Assembly (NCBI RefSeq): GCF_947500265.1
Contig: NZ_CANMRN010000001.1
Coordinates: 310,001-374,000, forward strand
Direction of reading: 5' to 3'
From: an uncultured Psychrobacter sp.
GTDB lineage: Bacteria > Pseudomonadota > Gammaproteobacteria > Pseudomonadales > Moraxellaceae
Length of the DNA stretch: 64,000 nt
The notes beneath the pieces are model-generated. The model had not been told where the DNA came from. It ran no database searches and saw only the letters and a list, made by a program, of their open reading frames with translations. Positions 18,041 through 26,598 of the stretch are shown one piece after another. Every line of letters starts with the position of its first letter. The stretch's first letter is position 1. A program made the translations under genes and the position numbers.

Positions 18041-19945
18041 TTATTTCACTTTTGAAACGTTGCTATCCATAACTTTCATTTTACGCCATAGCGTTGTACG
18101 GCTAATACCTAGATTTTTGGCAGCCAATTCTAGATTGCCATCAACGTCCTGAAGTGTTTGTTCTATCAGTAGTGATTCTTGATTTATCTTGGCTTTCTTT
18201 AACAGAGAGGTGTCATTTGTTTTTTGGGTAGATGAAAAAAGCTCTGGCAAATGCAGAGATAAGAAATTCGGCTGAGTATGACTTTTATCAAAATAAAACA
18301 GAACCTGTATTCTCTCTATAATATTTTCTAATTCACGAATATTTCCAGGCCAGCTATATTTTTTTAATAAGTGAGGAAGGGTGTCTGGTAGGTCTTTGAT
18401 GGATTTTCTATACTTCTTTAAAAAGTGATCAGCTAATGTCAGTATATCTTCTGGTCGATTTCTCAAAGGTGGTATGGATAACCGAAGAATATTAAGTCGA
18501 TAGTATAGATCCGCCCTAAAACTGTCATTGGCAACCAGGTTCTCTAAGTCGGCATGCGTGGCGGCGATAACGCGAATATTGAGATGATGACTAGCAGTTG
18601 AACCTAACCGGCTGATTTGTCTTTCTTGTAACACTCTTAAAAATCGTGTCTGTAGATGCAAAGGCATGTCGCCAATTTCATCTAAAAACAAAGTTCCATT
18701 ATGTGCAGATTCAATAAGTCCGATCCGGCCATTTTTTTTGGCACCCGTAAAGGCACCTTCGGCATAACCAAATAGTTCACTCTCTAATAAGCTCTCTGGA
18801 AAAGAGGCACAGTTAATAGCCACAAAAGGCGCCTTACTACGGCTACTATGATTATGAATACTTTGTGCTAAGACTTCCTTACCTGTACCACTCTCACCCG
18901 TAATTAGTACAGTACTGTCAGTTTTGGCATAGGCTTTCGCTAAGGATAAAGTGGTCTTAAAAATGGCGTTTAGAGTAGAGAGTTGGTTGAAACGGTAGCG
19001 GGTATTGAAGTTTCTAGAAGATACTTTTCTAAATTCGCTGCTAGAATATTCTAATGCGTTGAGTTCTTGAGCACTTAAAATATAGCCATTAATATAATCG
19101 TTGTTCATCTCTAAAATATGAACCGCCAACTGGTAGTTTTCGATATCAAGTAGTTGGCGTGGATTATGAGCAGCAGTATCTAGATTTAAGTTACCAAAGA
19201 TATCTGCAGGTGATTTATTCAGTACGTCAGCGGGAGACTTTTTAAGCAGTTCGGCCATGGATGTATTAATAAAAGATATTTTTTTATTTTTGGTGATAAA
19301 ACAAACACCTTCATTTAGATGGTTAAATATCTCCGTAAGACGGATAATGGTAGATTGTTCTCTCCTTATTTTTTCTAAACTTCTCAAGGCATTCGCGAAC
19401 AGATCTTTAAGCGATACCACAGTCATCGCTAATTGTCCGACCAGACCTTCATTAATGGCCAGCTCTACTGAGATAGGCGAACCAATAACAGCATCAAACT
19501 TTTCTTTTTTGATTAGCTGAACGGTTCTTTTGGCATCGAAATAAGAATCGTAAGTGAACTGTTCGATATCTAGCAAAAAAACTTCTGAATAATCTTCTAG
19601 ACTGACGGTAGTAGTTGCTTTTCCCAGTAAAGCGATACGTTTGTATTGCTTCAAACTAGAGATGGCTTGGATAACATCAAACATACCTGTTCTAATGACC
19701 TGAATTTCAATACTTAGTATCTTTTGTAAATAACTAGCCGTTGCTCCTGTACACAAGATTATTTGACAACCATTGATGGTCAGTTGCTGCGCTACTACTT
19801 CAACATCAGAAATATGACATTCAACAAAACCAATATCTTGTGAATCAATCTCTAATATGGCTTGTTCGACCAAAGAACGAATCCCATTAATATTTGGGGT
19901 ATGGATATAGGTAAATAAAATATTAATAGGTTTGTTATTAGACAT
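18041..19945 (-). CDS. lvaR: sigma-54-dependent activator with PrpR-type N-terminal domain (LvaR-like)
   Basis: Domains in order: a PrpR_N-like effector domain (about residues 5-185, with ILCTGATASYLQKIL and the RTGMFD region), a PAS-like segment (about 205-300), and an AAA+ domain. The AAA+ domain has Walker A GESGTGKE (about 352), the sigma-54 contact loop GAFTGA (about 395) and LFLDEIGDMP (about 418). A Fis-type helix-turn-helix ends the protein (AAKNLGISRTTLWRKMK). ATG 19945 is preferred to GTG 19954 because AAGGG lies 8 bases before it. Known role of such proteins: ATP-driven opening of sigma-54 promoters in response to a small acid or acyl-CoA. Both sigma-54 promoters found nearby are obvious targets. 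It is the last gene of the lvaABCD-like operon, so it may be autoregulated. Confidence 0.9.
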   Translation of the reverse strand: MSNNKPINILFTYIHTPNINGIRSLVEQAILEIDSQDIGFVECHISDVEVVAQQLTINGCQIILCTGATASYLQKILSIEIQVIRTGMFDVIQAISSLKQYKRIALLGKATTTVSLEDYSEVFLLDIEQFTYDSYFDAKRTVQLIKKEKFDAVIGSPISVELAINEGLVGQLAMTVVSLKDLFANALRSLEKIRREQSTIIRLTEIFNHLNEGVCFITKNKKISFINTSMAELLKKSPADVLNKSPADIFGNLNLDTAAHNPRQLLDIENYQLAVHILEMNNDYINGYILSAQELNALEYSSSEFRKVSSRNFNTRYRFNQLSTLNAIFKTTLSLAKAYAKTDSTVLITGESGTGKEVLAQSIHNHSSRSKAPFVAINCASFPESLLESELFGYAEGAFTGAKKNGRIGLIESAHNGTLFLDEIGDMPLHLQTRFLRVLQERQISRLGSTASHHLNIRVIAATHADLENLVANDSFRADLYYRLNILRLSIPPLRNRPEDILTLADHFLKKYRKSIKDLPDTLPHLLKKYSWPGNIRELENIIERIQVLFYFDKSHTQPNFLSLHLPELFSSTQKTNDTSLLKKAKINQESLLIEQTLQDVDGNLELAAKNLGISRTTLWRKMKVMDSNVSKVK

Positions 19946-19969
19946 CCGTTGCACCCTTAAAAATATACG

Positions 19970-20737
19970 TTATATAGGAGCACAGCTGTGCCCACCATCT
20001 ACTTTAATCTCTACACCAGTAATTCCTTTACCTGCTCTTGAGGCAAGTAATAATAGCGCACCATCTAATTCTTCAAAATCAACAAATTTGCGACTTGGAA
20101 TACGTTTTAACAATTGTTGACCCAAATCACTCATTAGGTATTCTTTATTAATATCAGTCACCATATATCCAGGAGCCACCGCATTTACATTGATACCAAA
20201 CCGAGCCAGCTCAACGGCCATCACTTCTGTTAGATGGCGTAAACCCGCTTTAGACGCACAGTATGGACTAACACCTAAGTTGACTGACTCAGACAAGACA
20301 GACGTAATATTAATAATAGCCCCTTTATTATGTGAAGCAATCATGTGCTGCGCGATTTCTTGCGAGCACTGCCAAGGAGCTTTTAGATTGGTGTTAACAA
20401 TCTTGTCCCAATCGTTGTCATCATAATTCAAAAAGCTTTTGGTATCACTGACGCCTGCATTATTAATAAGAACATCTACACTGACACCATTGTCCTCTAA
20501 ACTACTTATCATTTGGTTAAAAGCTTGACGGTCATTTACATCTAATACAAAGCTATGAACGTTGATATCAAAGTCTGCTTCAAGACTTGCTTTTAGATGC
20601 TGCAATTTATCAGCACTTCTGGCACAGATAATGACATTTGCGCCTTTTTGGGCAAACAAAGTAGTGATATGTTTGCCCAAGCCGCCAGACGCACCTGTAA
20701 TAAGAACATTCTTGTTACTAACATCAAATAAGCTCAT
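19970..20737 (-). CDS. lvaD: short-chain dehydrogenase/reductase, LvaD-like
   Basis: A 255-residue classical SDR: GASGGLGKHI for NAD(P) binding near the N-terminus, NNAG, catalytic Ser in NITSVLSES, YCASK with Tyr and Lys, and a C-terminal GVEIKVDGGHS. The first ATG at 20743 lies only 3 bases from AGGAG; ATG 20737 (MSLFDVSN) has better spacing. It begins 14 bases after the acyl-CoA dehydrogenase gene. In the levulinate pathway of P. putida, the SDR LvaD reduces levulinyl-CoA to 4-hydroxyvaleryl-CoA. The same role here is inferred from gene order. Confidence 0.82.
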   Translation of the reverse strand: MSLFDVSNKNVLITGASGGLGKHITTLFAQKGANVIICARSADKLQHLKASLEADFDINVHSFVLDVNDRQAFNQMISSLEDNGVSVDVLINNAGVSDTKSFLNYDDNDWDKIVNTNLKAPWQCSQEIAQHMIASHNKGAIINITSVLSESVNLGVSPYCASKAGLRHLTEVMAVELARFGINVNAVAPGYMVTDINKEYLMSDLGQQLLKRIPSRKFVDFEELDGALLLLASRAGKGITGVEIKVDGGHSCAPI

Positions 20738-20750
20738 TGTCATTGTCTCC

Positions 20751-21911
20751 TTAATCTTTCTTGCCTAGTAGTTTTCTTGCGACACTCATTCTATGAACTT
20801 CATTTGCGCCATCATAGATTCTAAAGCCACGAGCATCTTTAAAAATTTTGCAGACGATAGATTCATCTGTCATGGCCTGTCCGCCCAAGATCTGAACACT
20901 TCGGTCAATCACTCGCCAGATACCTTCAGAGCTAATAACTTTTACCAGACTTGATTCATAGTTACCTCGTTGTCCTGCATCTAGTACTTGAGCACAATAA
21001 TGAATGGCCAGTCTAGTACTCAATAAATCTATTTCATTATCCGCCAACATAAAGCCCACGCCTTGATGGTCGCCCAGTCTTTTACCAAAGGACTGACGAT
21101 CTCTGGCATATTGTGTAGCAATGTCATGAGCTCGTTGAGCTTGCCCAAGCCAACGCATACAATGAGTTAGGCGAGCAGGTGCTAATCGAACCTGAGCATA
21201 TTTAAAGCCTTGACCTATTTCACCTAGTACATTCTCTTTTGGGATTCGTAGGTTGTCGAACGTTAATACGCCATGACCACCTGCAAAGCAAGAATCCATA
21301 GTATTCATATTTCTTTCTAATATAAATCCTGGTACGTCGGTATCCGTCAAAAACATGGAAGCACTACCATCTTCCATCTTTGCCATAATGATGGCAAATG
21401 CCGCACCATCGGCACCTGTAATGAGCCATTTTCGGCCATTGATGACGTACTCGTCACCTTCTAACACAGCAGTGGTTTGCAACATGGAAGGGTCTGAACC
21501 TGCACCTGGACTAGGCTCTGTCATTGCAAAACAAGAACGCGTCTCGCCACTCACCATTTTGCGTAACCAACGTTCTTTCTGCTCTTCATTAGCGACTAAA
21601 TCTAGTAGATGAATATTACCCTCATCTGGGGCATGAATATTCATAGCGATAGGGCCTAATGCAGAATAGCCTGCTTGTTCAAATGCAATGGCTTTTTGCA
21701 TGTGTGACCAACCTAGTCCACCCATCTCAACGCTGGCATGCGGTGTGAGCAGTTTTGCCGCTTTAGCACGGCTAACAATATCGTCACGCAGCTCAGTACT
21801 TGGACCGTGGCTGTCCTGACGAAGGTCCTGCTCAAAAGGAATGATTTCTTTGGCGATGAAGTCTTTTACCTGTTGTTGTAACGCTAATAAATCGTCTGAT
21901 AATGTAATCAT
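20751..21911 (-). CDS. lvaC: acyl-CoA dehydrogenase of ACAD10/11 (LvaC) type
   Basis: A 386-residue FAD enzyme with FAMTEPSPGAGSDPSML, VINGRKWLITGADGA, RQSFGKRLGDHQGVGFMLAD and the terminal YDGANEVHRMSVARKLL. The last motif is typical of the ACAD10/ACAD11-like group, which removes phosphate from 4-phosphoacyl-CoA instead of simply dehydrogenating. ATG 21911 (MITLSDDLL) is chosen over the longer frame from 21986. It has AAGGA about 8 bases upstream and starts just after the stop of the preceding gene at 21916. Its position after a kinase pair supports the LvaC-type reaction: 4-phosphoacyl-CoA to enoyl-CoA, then hydration to 3-hydroxyacyl-CoA. Confidence 0.86.
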   Translation of the reverse strand: MITLSDDLLALQQQVKDFIAKEIIPFEQDLRQDSHGPSTELRDDIVSRAKAAKLLTPHASVEMGGLGWSHMQKAIAFEQAGYSALGPIAMNIHAPDEGNIHLLDLVANEEQKERWLRKMVSGETRSCFAMTEPSPGAGSDPSMLQTTAVLEGDEYVINGRKWLITGADGAAFAIIMAKMEDGSASMFLTDTDVPGFILERNMNTMDSCFAGGHGVLTFDNLRIPKENVLGEIGQGFKYAQVRLAPARLTHCMRWLGQAQRAHDIATQYARDRQSFGKRLGDHQGVGFMLADNEIDLLSTRLAIHYCAQVLDAGQRGNYESSLVKVISSEGIWRVIDRSVQILGGQAMTDESIVCKIFKDARGFRIYDGANEVHRMSVARKLLGKKD

Positions 21912-21915
21912 ATGT

Positions 21916-22626
21916 TTATTCCTTAAACCCATTGTTATTGACATACATGTTATAAACATCGTCCATGGCACTATTGAATAACCCATTTTTAAGCGAATTA
22001 TAAATAGTAAAATTTTGGAGCTTTATACGTTTGTGCAAAATTTGATTGTTTTTAACCTTTATATCTAAAATGTTTAAACACCCATAATCTTGCTCTTGGG
22101 TATAAATGTCTGCTAAGTGATGATTATACATCCAGTTAATTATCACTCGGTTGACTGCATCGTGAGAAGATATCAAGATGTTTTGACGGCTTGGTTTAGA
22201 CAATATCGTCTGCTCGAACCAATCAATCACTCGATGGCTAAACTCTTTCCAGCTTTCGCCTTGAATAAAATTTTCAAGCTGATTGGTCTGCAGTAGATAC
22301 GCCTCTTTCAACGCTGTTTCAGATTGATCGTTAGGTAAGTCTTTGAGCCTCCCTGACTTAATCTCTCTAATAGCATCTACTGCCAATACCTTTTTTGAAG
22401 GTTGATATTGGGTTAATATTTCCGCCGTTTGTATAGAGCGGGGCATAGTAGATGAGTAAACGCTTTCAAAAGATATGTCTTTTAAACACTCAGCGAGTAA
22501 GCTAATTTGCTCAATACCTTGTGGCGATAACTGAGCATATTTTGGGTTTATAGGCTTATTATTTTCATCAAAATAAGCCACATGACCATGCCGTACTAGA
22601 AAAATACGTAGCCAAGAATCAGTCAT
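21916..22626 (-). CDS. histidine phosphatase (phosphoglycerate mutase-like) family protein
   Basis: A 236-residue protein with the catalytic LVRHGHVAYFD near the N-terminus (RHG), LSPQGIEQ, VYSSTMPRSIQTAEIL and a second catalytic His in ILISSHDAVNRVIINW. It overlaps the preceding small gene by 8 bases and ends 4 bases before lvaC, so it is part of the operon. It is not part of the P. putida lva set as I remember it. In a pathway that goes through phosphorylated acyl-CoA, a phosphatase could clear dead-end phosphates or act as a safety valve. This is speculation. Confidence 0.85.
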   Translation of the reverse strand: MTDSWLRIFLVRHGHVAYFDENNKPINPKYAQLSPQGIEQISLLAECLKDISFESVYSSTMPRSIQTAEILTQYQPSKKVLAVDAIREIKSGRLKDLPNDQSETALKEAYLLQTNQLENFIQGESWKEFSHRVIDWFEQTILSKPSRQNILISSHDAVNRVIINWMYNHHLADIYTQEQDYGCLNILDIKVKNNQILHKRIKLQNFTIYNSLKNGLFNSAMDDVYNMYVNNNGFKE

Positions 22627-22960
22627 GATTTGCTACCTTAGGATCAGTTATCTTTAATACCTCATTGTTTAATGATTCTAAAACCGTAAGAAGGTTAGAG
22701 ATTTTCTTACCTTCTCGAATGTTTTGGCTCAACAATGCTAAGGCTTGTTCATTATTTTCAATTGGCATATCGGATACTGGTTCTAATATCTTATGAATAT
22801 TTGAGGCATGATTTTCTTGTTCTAAGAGATAGCTTTTCAATAATTCAAAGCTTTTCATAACCATCAATAAGCTGTATTTATTGTCAGAGGTAGGCAAGAG
22901 CTCATTTTTGATAACCGTTTGACTGGTTTCTATTAAGTCAATGAACGTTTGCTGTTTCAT
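22619..22960 (-). CDS. lvaB: small helical protein, LvaB-like (DUF6285 type)
   Basis: A 113-residue, mostly helical protein with no catalytic motif (MKQQTFIDLIETSQTVI at the start). It overlaps the kinase gene by 4 bases (ATGA). Small proteins of this size and position (DUF6285) sit between the phosphotransferase and acyl-CoA dehydrogenase genes in such operons. In P. putida LvaB is needed together with LvaA for phosphorylation of 4-hydroxyacyl-CoA. The family assignment here rests on context and general appearance. Confidence 0.7.
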   Translation of the reverse strand: MKQQTFIDLIETSQTVIKNELLPTSDNKYSLLMVMKSFELLKSYLLEQENHASNIHKILEPVSDMPIENNEQALALLSQNIREGKKISNLLTVLESLNNEVLKITDPKVANHD

Positions 22961-23949
22961 ACTTTATCTCCCAAGATATCTAGAATGTTTTTCTCAAGCT
23001 TAGGTACCATAAACTCGGTTAAAGCCAGTTCTAAAGAAGGTATTTCCATATCATCATTGCGATTTGACTGCTGCATAGCAATGATCGCCCAACGTACATG
23101 AGATAGTATGTGCCAAAACTTTAATTCGGTCTTTGGCACATCAGCACCACAAACATCAGTATATGCTTGAGAGAAATCTTCATAAGAGCCAATGCCACCA
23201 GCAATATTCTTATTTTGACCAAAACGCCAGCACTTAGCCGTGAACCAACCAATGTCTTCACGGCGATCTCCCCATTGGGTAAACTCCCAATCAAGAATGC
23301 CTGAAATATGATTGTTTTCAATCATGATGTTGCCCGTACGAAAATCTCCATGTACCAGCACCAACTCATCAATACTAGGTAAATTATCAGTCATCCAACT
23401 AATTGCATACTCTAAAATAGGGTTAGTTGCTTGCAGCAAATCTAACTGCGCTCGAAAAGAATGAATTTTGTCTGCAAGATATTGATCTTTATTAGGTTTA
23501 GGTAAAAATTCCGTTAATTCATCACCAAGAGGTACTTGATGAATAGAAGCCAATGACCTACCGATATCTTGCGTGATGTTTTTTCGGATATTGGCATCGG
23601 CCAGCCGAACCAGTTTATGGCCTTCAGCCACTCCGTTGATTTTCTGCATAATGAAAAAATCACTATTCAAAAAATTTGGGGCTTTTTTAAAATAGATTGG
23701 TTTAGGAACCTTAATTCCTAATTGGTATAAACGTGAAAGTAATCGATATTCTTGTTCGCGGTCAGAGCTGACCGAAACAGCAGCTTCTGAGTTTTTTCGT
23801 AGGACTAATGCAAAATCGTTATCTTGAATCAACCAATTTTCTTGGATAGCACCACCGCTCATTTTTACCACTTTCAAGTGTGCTGTTACTTTCAAATTAA
23901 GCTGATCTACGAGGAGTTCTTTTAATTGATTAACTCTATAAATATTCAT
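22957..23949 (-). CDS. lvaA: aminoglycoside-phosphotransferase-fold kinase, LvaA-like
   Basis: A 330-residue APH-fold kinase. LVHGDFRTGNIMI (about 193-205) is the Brenner motif with catalytic Asp, and GILDWEFTQWGDRREDIGW (about 217-235) supplies the metal-binding Asp. The N-lobe has VKMSGGAIQENWLI. This branch is the bacterial counterpart of the kinase domain of human ACAD10/11, which phosphorylates 4-hydroxyacyl-CoA. It is the first gene of the operon, with AGGGA before ATG 23949 and a sigma-54 promoter 36-51 bases upstream. Role in 4-hydroxyacid catabolism is inferred from the family and from the neighbouring lvaB-, lvaC- and lvaD-like genes. Confidence 0.86.
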   Translation of the reverse strand: MNIYRVNQLKELLVDQLNLKVTAHLKVVKMSGGAIQENWLIQDNDFALVLRKNSEAAVSVSSDREQEYRLLSRLYQLGIKVPKPIYFKKAPNFLNSDFFIMQKINGVAEGHKLVRLADANIRKNITQDIGRSLASIHQVPLGDELTEFLPKPNKDQYLADKIHSFRAQLDLLQATNPILEYAISWMTDNLPSIDELVLVHGDFRTGNIMIENNHISGILDWEFTQWGDRREDIGWFTAKCWRFGQNKNIAGGIGSYEDFSQAYTDVCGADVPKTELKFWHILSHVRWAIIAMQQSNRNDDMEIPSLELALTEFMVPKLEKNILDILGDKV

Positions 23950-23984
23950 GACTATCCCTGTGTTAAATCTACTATCTTTTAATC

Positions 23985-24000
23985 AGCAAATTATATGCCA
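23985..24000 (-). promoter_or_regulatory. sigma-54 (-24/-12) promoter of the lvaA-like operon
   Basis: On the minus strand the sequence is CTGGCATATAATTTGCT. It has TGGCAT (-24), TTGCT (-12) and the required 10 bases between the GG and GC pairs. The geometry is identical to the element before the acyl-CoA synthetase gene, and it sits immediately before the first gene of the operon. Confidence 0.82.
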
Positions 24001-24432
24001 GTATTTTTTTATATATAAATCAAACACTTAATTATTTAGTGCCTTTTCATAAATGAAATATATTTTCATTTATGAATTTCGATAGTTTTATTCCAGGTTG
24101 GTAATACGCTTGTCTAGCTCATATAAATCGATTTTCAAAGTATGAGGCCGAATACTTCCAACAGTTATTTAGTACTAGAAAAAATAGTGCCATTATTTCA
24201 ATAAGCAGACCTTATTATTCGAATCATATAGCTGATCATTAAACAAAAACTGAGCAGTACTATAAGAGAGCACTATGTATTAGGCTAAAAGCTTGGATGC
24301 TGCTAATATGCATATAACTCGACCTATATTTGGTCTTAAATTGAACCGTCATATAAGCATGTGTTAAAGCCAACAACCATTGGAGTTGTATGGATATCAA
24401 TCAATGATCTTGGTAATAGGTAGATAGTATTA
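24001..24432. other. intergenic, upstream of divergent units
   Basis: About 430 bases that separate the minus-strand lva-like operon from the plus-strand envelope-protein genes. Enhancer sites for the sigma-54 activator would be expected in the 80-200 bases next to 24000, but I could not pick out a convincing repeated operator. No gene is seen. Confidence 0.4.
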
Positions 24433-25788
24433 ATGAATTGGGAACAGTGGATAGCAGAAAATAGAAAACAAATTGAGCACGTTGTGGGATATGAAGAAAA
24501 CTTTGTCAGAAGTATTTTAGCTAAAATTCCCGAAATAAGCCCCGAGGATGTCACTGCACAATTTCATTTTACTGATTCAAATGGAGGTAACAGATATATT
24601 GACTTTATGATTGTGAATGAGGTAAAGGGCTATCGATTACCTATTGAGTTAGATGGGTATTGGAAAGTAACTAATTATCACGATTTCAACGATATGTTGG
24701 AAAGGCAAAATGATCTAGTACAGATATACGGTGTTCTGCTCAGATATACCAATAATAAAATGAATCAACAGCCTGATAAAATAGTTAGAGAAATTAGAAA
24801 AACATTAGAGTTACAAGGTAAGAACCAATTGAGCCAAGAAATGCTAGAAAAGCAAGAACAACAGCGTGTTGCTGAATATCAACAAGAGCTCAACCAGCTA
24901 AAAGATGAGCTGATACAACAGCAAGAAACACATATGCAGTCTTCATCTACGATTGCTAAAAGTGAAATTGCAAGCATTCAAGCAACGATTGCTGATCTAC
25001 AATCTAAGATAGAACAAAATAACACTCCAGCGAAAGTAGAAGTAGCAAGAGACAATATTGCTGTCAAGCACTCTAAAGAGCCTGTAAAAACTAAAGTTAC
25101 AGCCAATCAAATGTTAGTAGCAGGTTCTGCTGGGTTAGTTATTGTCGCTCTAGGAGCTAATGCATTCTTTAGCAAAAACAAACAAATTAGTTTTGAGACG
25201 ACTGAGAGTAGCTCACTGTTGCTGTTGGCCAATAATAACGAAGAAGATGAATCAGAAGACGTCAATACAGAGTTGATGGAAGGAACTCCATCACTTCAAA
25301 ACACTGTTAGTGCTGAGACGGATACTACAATAGTAAAGAGGCAAAAGCCTCAAGCTAATACTATTACCGTTGAAGAGGATTATTCTGAAGTATCATACAA
25401 AAGTGTGGCACAAGAGTCTGCTGTTATTAAAAAAGAAAGTGAGGAAGTTGAGGTTCACCAACCTACGTTTGAGGAAGTGCCAAAGAATAACTATGAAGTA
25501 GCTGTCTCTAATACGGTAACAGCTGCCCAAGCCTATCAGCACATAGGTGATTACCGTATCGTTTGTGGTTACGTGTCACAAGTTACAGGATTCAGTAAGG
25601 GAAAATATTTAAATCTTGGTGCTACATATCCCAATCAAGATGCCACTATCGTAGTGTGGAACTCTGATATGGAAAAATTCGATAATCTAGGTCAATACGA
25701 AGGTCAGGAACTATGTGTACAAGGCACAGTTAGTTCTTATAAAGGAACACCTCAGATCAAACTATCTTCTATGAATCAGGTTAAATAA
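24433..25788 (+). CDS. membrane protein with N-terminal nuclease-like domain and C-terminal OB-like domain
   Basis: Three parts are visible. Residues 1-125 form a globular domain with RYIDFMIVNEVKGYRLPIEL followed by DGYW and a conserved-looking DF-ML-RQN stretch. The D...E-x-D pattern recalls PD-(D/E)XK-type predicted nucleases but lacks a clear Lys. Residues about 130-190 are a Gln/Glu-rich coiled coil. One membrane segment (MLVAGSAGLVIVALGANAFF, about 227-246) follows, then an acidic linker. Residues 373-451 form an OB-like domain with two Cys (VCGYVSQV and LCVQGTV). The last domain is clearly homologous to the secreted protein at 26158-26529, so it probably lies in the periplasm and the first domain in the cytoplasm. 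The next gene starts 4 bases after the stop. Function unknown. Confidence 0.75.
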   Translation: MNWEQWIAENRKQIEHVVGYEENFVRSILAKIPEISPEDVTAQFHFTDSNGGNRYIDFMIVNEVKGYRLPIELDGYWKVTNYHDFNDMLERQNDLVQIYGVLLRYTNNKMNQQPDKIVREIRKTLELQGKNQLSQEMLEKQEQQRVAEYQQELNQLKDELIQQQETHMQSSSTIAKSEIASIQATIADLQSKIEQNNTPAKVEVARDNIAVKHSKEPVKTKVTANQMLVAGSAGLVIVALGANAFFSKNKQISFETTESSSLLLLANNNEEDESEDVNTELMEGTPSLQNTVSAETDTTIVKRQKPQANTITVEEDYSEVSYKSVAQESAVIKKESEEVEVHQPTFEEVPKNNYEVAVSNTVTAAQAYQHIGDYRIVCGYVSQVTGFSKGKYLNLGATYPNQDATIVVWNSDMEKFDNLGQYEGQELCVQGTVSSYKGTPQIKLSSMNQVK

Positions 25789-25792
25789 ATTT

Positions 25793-26140
25793 ATGTGGAC
25801 CTTTTTTTCTATTATTGCAGGTTTTTTTTTCCTACTGTTACTGCCGGCTCTATCGTCACTGTATGACCAAGAATATAGTGAACAAGCGAGAAAACGTAAA
25901 CAGGAAGAAGAGAGGATTAATGAGGATAAAACAGATATCGCTGCTGAGAGAAAGAAAGTCGAGACTGATAGAGCATGGATTAGAGATCAAGAACTAAAAC
26001 TGATTTCTAAAGAAAAAAAGCTCGAAGCAGATAGACGTCAGAGATATCTTACAGTAAAGCAGTTAGTAGTAAGCTGCTCTATATTTATAATCATCGCTGT
26101 AACTATCATTATGTTTTTCAAAAACTTAAATACAATTTAA
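25793..26140 (+). CDS. small membrane protein with central coiled coil
   Basis: 115 residues: an N-terminal membrane segment (WTFFSIIAGFFFLLLLPALS), a highly charged Lys/Arg/Glu-rich helix from about 27 to 80 that should form a coiled coil, and a C-terminal membrane segment (VVSCSIFIIIAVTIIMFF). It begins 4 bases after the preceding stop, so the two are co-translated. Hairpin-type membrane proteins like this often act as scaffolds. No family is recognised. Confidence 0.7.
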   Translation: MWTFFSIIAGFFFLLLLPALSSLYDQEYSEQARKRKQEEERINEDKTDIAAERKKVETDRAWIRDQELKLISKEKKLEADRRQRYLTVKQLVVSCSIFIIIAVTIIMFFKNLNTI

Positions 26141-26157
26141 CTACCACTAGGGTCATT

Positions 26158-26529
26158 ATGTTTAAAAAAATTGTAGTTATCGCAAGTGCTGTATTGTTTA
26201 GTATAACATTGTCTCATGCTACCGAACCGAAAATAGAAGCCTACAAAGCACCATTTCATGTTGGAAAAACGGTAATGGCATGTGGAATACTAGCCGAGAC
26301 AAAGCATTTCCCCAATAGACATTATCTTAACTTGGACAAAAAGTACCCTAAACAATCGCTAACAGTATTGGTATGGAACAAAGACTATCGTTGGTTTGAA
26401 CAACGCTTTGGTGAAATAGATAGTTACGTCGGTAGACGCTTTTGTGCAAGAGGTAAGATTGAGGAATATAAAAACAATCTACAAATGAAAGTCACTAATC
26501 CACAATTTTTGAGATTGATGGATAAATAA
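26158..26529 (+). CDS. secreted single-domain OB-like protein
   Basis: A 123-residue protein with a typical Sec signal peptide (KKIVVIASAVLFSITLSHA, cleavage after Ala21). The mature part matches the C-terminal domain of the 24433-25788 protein: CGIL...HYLNLDKKYPKQSLTVLVWN...G...FCARGKIEEYK against CGYV...KYLNLGATYPNQDATIVVWN...G...LCVQGTVSSYK. The two Cys, C42 and C96, are shared and could form a disulfide. It lies 17 bases after the small membrane gene and is probably in the same transcript. A periplasmic ligand- or nucleic-acid-binding role is possible but unproven. Confidence 0.75.
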   Translation: MFKKIVVIASAVLFSITLSHATEPKIEAYKAPFHVGKTVMACGILAETKHFPNRHYLNLDKKYPKQSLTVLVWNKDYRWFEQRFGEIDSYVGRRFCARGKIEEYKNNLQMKVTNPQFLRLMDK

Positions 26530-26598
26530 TATATTTAAGAGGTTGTTAGGTGCTTTGATAACATGCTGTTGAATGTAAGATGCTGAGGTAAAAACGCT

